Below are positions 40,535-46,913 of a stretch of DNA of 59,050 nucleotides, piece by piece. Every line of letters starts with the position of its first letter. The stretch's first letter is position 1. The position numbers were made by a program, and so were the translations under genes. The stretch comes from Azospirillum sp. 51_20 (GTDB lineage: Bacteria; Pseudomonadota; Alphaproteobacteria; RF32; CAG-239), in NCBI GenBank assembly GCA_001917175.1, contig MNTV01000041.1, positions 1-59,050 on the forward strand, given 5' to 3'. The notes under the pieces are model-generated. The model was not told the origin of the DNA. It saw only the letters and a list, made by a program, of their open reading frames with translations, and made no database searches.

Positions 40535-40906
40535 TTAAAGGAATCTCTCCCTTTCGGTAATGCCCGGACGCCACCATGAACTTCTGTAAACGTCCATGAT
40601 GTAATCTTTGGGTTTGGTGATCGACCAGCCGTTTTCGGTGGTGTACACGTAGTTTTTACCGAAACAGCTTCTTCGGGCCGGAAAAACACATCTGTCAATC
40701 AACCCGGAAGAAGTTTCCGAAAAGATTCTTCTCTGCGCGATATCAATATATTTGTTCGTACCGGCAACGGAAACGCCGAGACGCAACTCCGTACCTTTGG
40801 CCGAACTCTCTCTGATAACGCACCATCGTAACCTTTTGCCCTTGGGGATATTGAAATATCGCCGCAAGAACACATAACTGTTAAAGAATCTTTTTTCAGA
40901 TTTCAT
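40535..40906 (-). CDS. hypothetical protein, 123 residues, SD-less leader
   Basis: Basic protein (many Arg and Lys) with aromatic-rich strands (FLRRYFNIPKGKRLRWCVIR, YVYTTENGWSITKPKDYIMD, RSSWWRPGITERERF). The clustering of Trp, Tyr and Arg would suit nucleic-acid or partner binding, but no family is recognised. Leader is A/T-only (TTTTTAAAAAAATTATTTT) before the ATG without SD. It is divergent from the HNH-like gene and has its own promoter. Confidence 0.55.
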   Translation of the reverse strand: MKSEKRFFNSYVFLRRYFNIPKGKRLRWCVIRESSAKGTELRLGVSVAGTNKYIDIAQRRIFSETSSGLIDRCVFPARRSCFGKNYVYTTENGWSITKPKDYIMDVYRSSWWRPGITERERFL

Positions 40907-40953
40907 AAAATAATTTTTTTAAAAATAAAACAAAATCGTGTTTTCACGCCATA

Positions 40954-40982
40954 AGTATAAGACAAAACGGACAAAAAGTCAA
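40954..40982 (-). promoter_or_regulatory. promoter of 40906 (minus strand)
   Basis: TTGACT, 17-nt spacer, TATACT on the minus strand. Confidence 0.8.
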
Positions 40983-41015
40983 TTCGGTTTTAAAAGATAA
41001 ATTTTGGACATTTTA

Positions 41016-41044
41016 TTGACATAAAAATGACAATATTGTATCCT
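41016..41044 (+). promoter_or_regulatory. promoter of 41072 (plus strand)
   Basis: TTGACA, 17-nt spacer, TATCCT. Confidence 0.7.
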
Positions 41045-41071
41045 GAGAACAATCAACCAACGGAGAACAAA

Positions 41072-42691
41072 ATGGCTGCAAAACCAGGAAAAAAGAAAAC
41101 GAACCAAAAGATCGCCCTCGAAACCCGCATTCTGGCAACTTTCTCGCTGATCGAAATCTGCAAAACCGACGCCCAGAACATCGGCAGCGCCGACATAGAA
41201 GAATTGTACAAAAAAATTGCCGCTCTCAACGAAAAGGCCTTTGAGGACGAAAAAGCCCTGGATATCGTTGCCGAACACGGTCTGGACGAGATTGCAAGCG
41301 TCGACCACCTGAAAGAGCGCATCTACCGCAGCCGCGCGATCAACGCCTACAAACAGCTCGGCTATTTCGGCCTGGCCGGCGGTTCCGTCGACGAACACGA
41401 AATGAGCGGCGCCGAAATTCTCGCCACCGTCATGCACGAAGCCGGCATCAAGAACGCCGACGAGCTTTCCGCCGCCGCCTGCTCCGGCGAACTTGACGAC
41501 GAGGGGGCCGACAGACTGCACAAAGAATTAAACGGCAAGCTGGGCTTCCTGAAAAAAAGACTGGCCGCCGACTACGAAGACTACCAAGAGCGGAAAAGCA
41601 AAAACAGTTCCGTTGAACTGATCCGCGAAGACATTGAAGAATACACTTTCGACAAAAACAAAACGGCATCTTTTGAATTCAGCGTCCGCAAAAAAGACTA
41701 TGACTTTCGTTGCGGCTTGAGAGACGACTTCAAACGAACCACCAAGCCCGACTTCCTGAAACTTTACGGCACCATGCTGACGGAAGGCAAAAACGCGGCA
41801 CAGGGCAGTTCTTTCGGCAGCACTTATCCGGCTTTTCGGGAAATGATTGAAAAATCGGTCGGCAAAGACGCCGCCGACGCCGAAATTGACCAAGCGCTAG
41901 GCATTTCCCCCGAAGAAGCCGCCCAGCCGGGAATTGAAGCCAAAAGAAAAGCGGCCTACAAGGAAAAATGCACGGAACTGTATTTCAAAACCGTGGCCGG
42001 ACTGTTGTCGCAAAAACAAGAATATAACCTCAGCCACAACACCAACAGCGATTATCGCATCTATATGCAGACAATCGACAACAAATATATCCGCAGTTTA
42101 TGCAACGGTGAAAACGATATCGCTGCTTTGGCCTTTCAGGATCCGGATTATAAGCAGCAATACGAAAGCAAGGCCCGGGAACATCAGCTGAACAGGGAAA
42201 TGCGGGACGAGACCGCAGACATGCAGATCGTTTCCGTTCACCACAAATTCCCGGTCGGTGCCGTCTATGACGTTTATGACCAAATTCTGACCTCTCACAG
42301 CGAAGACCTGAAAAAAGAAAAATGCAGCAAGCTGGTCAACAACCGCAGCAACATGGTTTTCGTCATCGGGCAGGACATGCATCAGTCACTGGAAGCAAAA
42401 GGCAAAATGGACTTCCGCAAAAATCAGGATGCCATGATTTTTGCCGCCAGAATCAACGTCCAGGCCTTGAGAAGCGTTATGTCCCAACTGCCGCCTTACA
42501 TGCGGGAAGGTTTGAAAAAATACGTCAAAATCGGCGAAAATGACAAGAGCAAAGACATCAGCGTCAACATGAAATTTTCCGAACCGCAGGAAATCGGCGC
42601 AATCAGGGAAAAGCTGAACACTTCGGCCGGGCATGTCAGCGTTGCGCAAAAATACGCCCGTTATTATACGGAAAGACAAGTCCGAGATTAA
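41072..42691 (+). CDS. large unknown protein with HNH/His-Me-finger-like C-terminal motif
   Basis: 539 residues from the ATG at 41072 (SD CGGAGAACAAA); the 41027 start lies in the promoter. Residues 1-380 are helical and charged, with no recognisable domain and a Lys-rich start (KPGKKKTNQK). Near residue 389 comes VHHKFPVGAVYDVYD, then VNNRSNMVFVIGQDMHQSLE near 420-440: a H-H ... N-x-x-N ... H-x-x-x-E layout like HNH/Endo VII nuclease toxins and phage nucleases. No signal peptide. Divergent neighbour at 40535 could be a partner or immunity protein (inference). Function unknown. Confidence 0.6.
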   Translation: MAAKPGKKKTNQKIALETRILATFSLIEICKTDAQNIGSADIEELYKKIAALNEKAFEDEKALDIVAEHGLDEIASVDHLKERIYRSRAINAYKQLGYFGLAGGSVDEHEMSGAEILATVMHEAGIKNADELSAAACSGELDDEGADRLHKELNGKLGFLKKRLAADYEDYQERKSKNSSVELIREDIEEYTFDKNKTASFEFSVRKKDYDFRCGLRDDFKRTTKPDFLKLYGTMLTEGKNAAQGSSFGSTYPAFREMIEKSVGKDAADAEIDQALGISPEEAAQPGIEAKRKAAYKEKCTELYFKTVAGLLSQKQEYNLSHNTNSDYRIYMQTIDNKYIRSLCNGENDIAALAFQDPDYKQQYESKAREHQLNREMRDETADMQIVSVHHKFPVGAVYDVYDQILTSHSEDLKKEKCSKLVNNRSNMVFVIGQDMHQSLEAKGKMDFRKNQDAMIFAARINVQALRSVMSQLPPYMREGLKKYVKIGENDKSKDISVNMKFSEPQEIGAIREKLNTSAGHVSVAQKYARYYTERQVRD

Positions 42692-43310
42692 GACATGTTA
42701 ATGTTGCCTTAAAACATTATATGAAAAGCCCGTTTCATGGCGCCCGTCAATCTGCGGAAAATGAATTCGCGACAAAACCGTAAGGTTGCCGTTGTCGCTG
42801 AAAGCAGCAAAAACAAGATCAAACAGCCAAGTAATTGACCGTAAATTTGAACGTCTAATTTACAGGCCAGCAACAGTAAACCATGCCTGTCGGATTTTTG
42901 AGCACTCCGTTCGGTAATAACCGACGGCAAACTAAGAACCTTGTATTTGTTGTAGCATTTTTAGAAGCTCTTGCTTCGTTTCTCAAATTTTTGTTTTCCC
43001 GTTCCAGAACGGATCATCGTTGAGTTCAGGAACTTTCCGTGTTCCACGCCTTTCCTTAAGCTTTCGGTTTTCTCCCGTTCCCCGGAAAGGTTTGTTTATC
43101 TCAAACGTTTTCAAATTACCGAACCACTGAATGCTTTTCGGCTTTCACTCTGATTCAGAAAATTATGCTTCCGTCGACAAAACAAGACTATTTTGCAAAG
43201 CGCATTTCCATTTCCGCCTGTAAAACCAAAACGGCGAAACCTCTTCGGCAGCGTACTTCTCAGAAGAAAAAAACAGACAGGAATTCAAAAAACGGTCACA
43301 TACGGACAGC
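42692..43310. other. gene-free AT-rich stretch
   Basis: No ORF with a credible start. A TTG-started 73-codon minus frame (42709-42930) has a hydrophobic core but no SD. Possible decayed gene or non-coding transcript; nothing structured stands out. Confidence 0.4.
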
Positions 43311-43976
43311 TTAAAATTTCAGTTTTATCAGTTCCTTTTTTTTGCTTCGGCATTTTTTTTGTATTTTGTTGACGATGTTGATTTCCAACCGATCAAGCAA
43401 ACGTTCGAGTTTCTTCACAAAATCTGCCGGTTTTGTATGCGGGACACAAGCAAATGTTTGCATATTCGTCTGCAGCTGCCAATTTTGGTATAAGGATATT
43501 TTCTTTATGTCTTTTACAAAAACATAATTTATATCGCATATTACCGGTTCTTCTCCTTTATCCGCTTCATACTTAATAAAAAAAATCATATCATAAACAT
43601 AACCGGATTTTAATCTGTTGATATATTTATTGATTGATCCGATATAAGGAGCAGAACGCTTTAATGAGTTTGTCGGCAGCAAATTAACATATATGTTGCT
43701 GCTGCTGTCGTCCAGCTCAACTTCCAATAAGATTTCATACGGCTCTCTCGGAGAACAGTTGTTGATCTTAATTGCCTTAATGCATTTGCACGCAGATTTA
43801 TATTCATCAAAAACTCTTTTTAATACGTTGGAAACGCAACGGGTGATTTCACCGCCAATCCGTTGGCGCCTGTTTCTCTGCCTGACATCAATGAAAATTT
43901 TGCGCAAATCAATATGGGATTTTAACATATTAATGTCATTCATGACAGCGTCGTCATTACTTATGTCATAATTCAT
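43311..43976 (-). CDS. unknown protein, 221 residues, low-GC
   Basis: SD AAAGGGAGAACGTTAC before the ATG. The protein is rich in Lys, Ile, Asn and Asp, unlike its Ala/Gly-rich neighbours, and has an N-terminal helical part with RQRNRRQRIGGEI, a beta-rich middle (PREPYEILLEVELDDSSSNI, YDMIFFIKYEADKGEE, PVICDINYVFVKDI) and a Lys-rich tail. No family is recognised. Codon and amino-acid use suggest recent transfer. Upstream lies AT-rich DNA with repeats. Confidence 0.6.
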   Translation of the reverse strand: MNYDISNDDAVMNDINMLKSHIDLRKIFIDVRQRNRRQRIGGEITRCVSNVLKRVFDEYKSACKCIKAIKINNCSPREPYEILLEVELDDSSSNIYVNLLPTNSLKRSAPYIGSINKYINRLKSGYVYDMIFFIKYEADKGEEPVICDINYVFVKDIKKISLYQNWQLQTNMQTFACVPHTKPADFVKKLERLLDRLEINIVNKIQKKCRSKKKELIKLKF

Positions 43977-44180
43977 GTAACGTTCTCCCTTTATGTGCGG
44001 ATTTTATCGTTTTCCGCTACAAAAACGTAATTTCTTATAAAACTATTGTATATTGTTTTACAAAAAATACAACTTTAAATAAAGCCGCCACCTGACTAAC
44101 AGAAAATTAATGCCAGCTTTTCTTTCAGATTGTTGAATACAAAATCCACTCTCAATCGGCATTGGAAATTTTTAGAATTC

Positions 44181-44228
44181 GGACGTTTATATAGAAGAAT
44201 TAGAGTGTGGACGTTTATATAAAAGAAT
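44181..44228. repeat. two 20-bp direct repeats, 28-bp period
   Basis: GGACGTTTATATAGAAGAAT at 44181-44200 and GGACGTTTATATAAAAGAAT at 44209-44228, one mismatch. Could be protein-binding sites at the edge of an element. Confidence 0.8.
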
Positions 44229-44339
44229 CCGCCCTTCTCTATAAGTATAAGTTTCTGTGTAAAAATTACCGTCCATTTTGCCCCCAAATTTGCTTAAAAC
44301 TGTGAAGAATTTGTAAAAATGGGAAACCTGCAATTAAGG

Positions 44340-44485
44340 ATTGTCAAAGGTTATGTGAAGATTACGTGAAGTAATAACAGCTACAAACCTTACGGTTTGA
44401 CCACGCTTATTGGCGTGGAGCAGCGTCTAACGACACCTTAGCATTCACCCCCCGTTAAAATGGAGGTTGAATACTAAGGCAACTA
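44340..44485. ncRNA. candidate structured element, copy 2 (intact)
   Basis: Consecutive near-perfect hairpins CAAACC/GGTTTG, CCACGC/GCGTGG, and a long CCTTAG-CATTCA-CC / GG-TTGAATA-CTAAGG stem (44436-44478), joined by GCAGCGTCTAACGACA. Homologous to 33627-33730. Strand and identity unknown: a small RNA, or the end of an IS200/IS605- or IscB/TnpB-type element, are options. It lies between an accessory gene and the rpsI terminator. Confidence 0.5.
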
Positions 44486-44517
44486 AGAAAAATGGGTTGC
44501 AATTTCTTGCAACCCAT
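44485..44517 (-). terminator. terminator of the rplM-rpsI operon
   Basis: 11-bp perfect stem ATGGGTTGCAA/TTGCAACCCAT, then TTTTTC on the minus strand. Confidence 0.9.
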
Positions 44518-44547
44518 TGAAGATATTTGATATTTTCCTGATACCAA

Positions 44548-45018
44548 TTAACGTTTGGAGAACTGGTAAGAACGGCGGGCTTTGGCTTTACCGTATTTCT
44601 TACGTTCAACCGTTCTGTCATCGCGGGTCAGGAAGCCGGCGGCTTTCAGAACCGGACGCAGTTCGGGTTCATAATCGTTCAGGGCTTTGGAAATACCGTG
44701 CTTAATCGCACCGGCCTGGCCGGACAAACCGCCGCCGCTGACCGTGCAAACGACGTCGAATTCGTTGACGCGGTTGGTAACTTCAAACGGCTGGTTGATG
44801 ATCATCTTCAAAACCGGACGGGCAAAATATTCGTCCAGGGTTTTGGTGTTAACGGTAATGTTGCCTTTACCCGGCTTTACCCAAACGCGGGCAACAGCGT
44901 CTTTTCTTTTGCCGGTAGCATAGGAACGTCCGAATTTGTCGCGTTTCGGCTTGCGGACTTCCGCAACGGTTTCCGCGGCAGACGCTTTGATGTCTTTTAA
45001 GGATTCTAACTTAGCCAT
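44548..45018 (-). CDS. rpsI: 30S ribosomal protein S9
   Basis: 156 residues. The first ~27 residues (KLESLKDIKASAAETVAEVR) are an alphaproteobacterial-type N-terminal extension; then RSYATGKRKDAVARVWVKPG and the C-terminal GKAKARRSYQFSKR that reaches into the P site. It overlaps the end of rplM by one base (TAATG), the universal order. Terminator after it. Confidence 0.98.
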   Translation of the reverse strand: MAKLESLKDIKASAAETVAEVRKPKRDKFGRSYATGKRKDAVARVWVKPGKGNITVNTKTLDEYFARPVLKMIINQPFEVTNRVNEFDVVCTVSGGGLSGQAGAIKHGISKALNDYEPELRPVLKAAGFLTRDDRTVERKKYGKAKARRSYQFSKR

Positions 45019-45485
45019 TATAACGGACTCCTCTTGTTTTTCGGATTCTTGGAAGCAATGTCCAGAACAATCGGGTTCTGGGCGGTATGCGGGTGTTCGG
45101 CACCGGCATATACTCTCAGTTTGGTCATCTGCTGACGGCCCAGAGGATTGCGGGAAATCATTCTTTCAACAGCCTTCTCGATGACACGGCCGGGGAACTT
45201 GCCGGCTAAGATTTTGGCCGGAGTGGTTTCCTTAATGCCGCCGATCCAGCCGGTGTGGCGATAGTAAACTTTGTCCGTCAGCTTTTTGCCGGTCAGTTTG
45301 ACTTTTTCGGCGTTGATGACGATTACATAGTCGCCGCAGTCCAGGTTCGGGACGAAATTCGGCTTGTGCTTGCCGCGCAGAATCTTGGCGATTTCGGCGG
45401 AAAGTCTGCCCAATACGACACCGCTGGCATCAACGACATACCATTTTCTTTCGATGTCCGATGGCTTGGTTGCGTAAGTGTTCAT
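45018..45485 (-). CDS. rplM: 50S ribosomal protein L13
   Basis: 155 residues. KWYVVDASGVVLGRLSAEIA and AKVLRGKHKP-type AKILRGKHKPNFVPNLDCGD, IGGIKETTPAKILAGKFPGR, and KLRVYAGAEHPHTAQNP are standard L13 segments. First gene of the rplM-rpsI operon, behind a consensus promoter at 45528-45555. Start matches the family. Confidence 0.98.
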   Translation of the reverse strand: MNTYATKPSDIERKWYVVDASGVVLGRLSAEIAKILRGKHKPNFVPNLDCGDYVIVINAEKVKLTGKKLTDKVYYRHTGWIGGIKETTPAKILAGKFPGRVIEKAVERMISRNPLGRQQMTKLRVYAGAEHPHTAQNPIVLDIASKNPKNKRSPL

Positions 45486-45527
45486 ATTTTCTCTCTTTGT
45501 TAAAGATGGTTGTTCAATTCGTTTGCA

Positions 45528-45555
45528 AATATAGCGGAAGTTTTTCTCTTGTCAA
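45528..45555 (-). promoter_or_regulatory. promoter of rplM-rpsI
   Basis: TTGACA, 16-nt spacer, TATATT on the minus strand, about 45 nt before the rplM ATG. Confidence 0.85.
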
Positions 45556-45705
45556 CTAAAAAAAACCGTATTTTTCAACATTTTAATTACAGGTATTATA
45601 ATACCGCGCACTATTTGTTTGATTTTCATTGTTTTTAAGAACAAGAAAAAAGAAAAGCCGAAAAGCGCGTTTTGCACTTGCAGATCAAAAAGAGAAAACA
45701 TAATC

Positions 45706-45828
45706 TTCCGCCGGCTTACGCAAGCGGCAAAACCGTTCCGAACACAAGCCCCCGGCCCTAAAGCTTCGCAAGCCTGCGGCCGGGCCGGGATGCCTGCATC
45801 TGCCTGCCCGCACAGATGTTCGAATCGT
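45706..45828 (+). repeat. dispersed palindromic intergenic repeat, copy C
   Basis: More diverged copy of the 15.8 and 39.9 kb repeats: CCGTTCCGAACA, CCCGGCCCTAAAGCTTCGCA, CGGCCGGGCCGGGATGCCTG and GATGTTCGAATCG are shared. It sits just beyond the cyclophilin terminator on the minus-strand side. Confidence 0.8.
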
Positions 45829-45834
45829 AAAAAA

Positions 45835-45864
45835 GCGGCGTTGAAGAAGTTCTTCAACGCCGCC
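45835..45864 (-). terminator. terminator of the cyclophilin gene
   Basis: GGCGGCGTTGAAGAA pairs with TTCTTCAACGCCGC; TTTTTT follows on the minus strand, where repeat copy C begins. Confidence 0.9.
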
Positions 45865-45889
45865 TTCGATTTTCAAGAATCGCTCTGGT

Positions 45890-46459
45890 TTATTTTTGCA
45901 AATCCGCTACAACACTCATGGAAATGATTTTATCGGGATCATAGACCATGCCGTTCGGACCGGTGCCGCGTTTGATCTTGTCCACCGCCTGCATGCCGGA
46001 AATGACCTGTCCCCAGACCGTATACTGACGGTCGAGGAAAGTGGAATCGTCAAAGCAGATGAAAAACTGGCTGTCGGCCGAATTCGGATCGGCGGCACGG
46101 GCCATGGAAACGGCGCCGCGTTTGTGCGGACGGTTGTTGAACTCTGCTTTCAGGTTCTTGCCGCTGCCGCCGGTGCCGTTGCCGAGCGGATCACCGGTCT
46201 GCGCCATAAAGCCGTCAATCACGCGGTGAAACTTCAGACCGTCGTAAAAGCCCTGACGAACCAGTTCCTTGATCCGGGCAACATGGTTCGGCGCGTCTTC
46301 CGGAAACATCTGAATCAAAACGTCGCCGTCTTTCAATTTAAGCAGCAGCGTATTTTCCGGATCTTTAACGTCGGCATAAGGTTTCGGCGCATCGGCCGCC
46401 TCGGCCGCACCGATACCGAGCCCGAACAGCGCAATCAGCGAAAAAACAAATTTCATCAT
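45890..46459 (-). CDS. periplasmic cyclophilin-type peptidyl-prolyl isomerase
   Basis: 189 residues with a signal peptide (residues 1-21, ...IGAAEA). The cyclophilin core is FHRVIDGFMAQTGDPLGNGT with catalytic Arg, then RGAVSMARAADPNSADSQFF and TFLDRQYTVWGQVISGMQAV. Assists protein folding in the periplasm. SD AAGGAG lies before an ATGATG start. Separated by 28 bp from the Nudix gene upstream, with its own terminator. Confidence 0.95.
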   Translation of the reverse strand: MMKFVFSLIALFGLGIGAAEAADAPKPYADVKDPENTLLLKLKDGDVLIQMFPEDAPNHVARIKELVRQGFYDGLKFHRVIDGFMAQTGDPLGNGTGGSGKNLKAEFNNRPHKRGAVSMARAADPNSADSQFFICFDDSTFLDRQYTVWGQVISGMQAVDKIKRGTGPNGMVYDPDKIISMSVVADLQK

Positions 46460-46487
46460 CTCTTTGATACTCCTTTACATTGTTAAT

Positions 46488-46913
46488 TTAAAATCTGATT
46501 TGCCGGACGGCTTCCGGATAAACCAAAACATCCGGCGCAACCGTTATCCATTCGGCAAACTTTCCTTCCATTCCCGGTTCGGCAAAAGGCAGTCCTTCCG
46601 GGAAACATGATTTTTCGTCGGGCAAAAAAGCCTCGAAAACAAAAACGATTTCGTGGCCGGCCCGCCCTTCGTAGCTGAAAACGTTTTCCGTCACATCCAG
46701 CCGGCGGCCGATTTTGACTTCAACCCCGAACTCCTCGGCAAATTCCCGTTTCAAAGCCGCTTCCGCCGTTTCTCCGAATTCGATGCCGCCGCCGGGCAAA
46801 CGGAAAAAAACTTCGTTTTTCACATGGTCGACACCGCGGACTGCCAGAATTTTCCCCTGATAACGAATCACGGCAACCGCCAGCGGCCGGATATATTTTT
46901 CGGTAAAAGGCAT
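46488..46913 (-). CDS. Nudix hydrolase
   Basis: 141 residues. The Nudix box GGIEFGETAEAALKREFAEE then FGV (about 43-65) is complete (GX5EX7REUXEEXGU). Likely hydrolyses nucleoside diphosphate derivatives; the small size and position next to mutS allow an 8-oxo-dGTP role, but the sequence does not prove it. TGATG overlap with mutS, so translation is coupled to mismatch repair. Confidence 0.93.
   Translation of the reverse strand: MPFTEKYIRPLAVAVIRYQGKILAVRGVDHVKNEVFFRLPGGGIEFGETAEAALKREFAEEFGVEVKIGRRLDVTENVFSYEGRAGHEIVFVFEAFLPDEKSCFPEGLPFAEPGMEGKFAEWITVAPDVLVYPEAVRQIRF

Noticed and set aside
42709..42930. 73-codon minus-strand ORF with a hydrophobic segment
   Set aside because: TTG start, no SD, no homologue pattern; cannot be supported.
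44181..44228. Possible start of a CRISPR array
   Set aside because: Only two units, 8-bp spacer, no cas genes.
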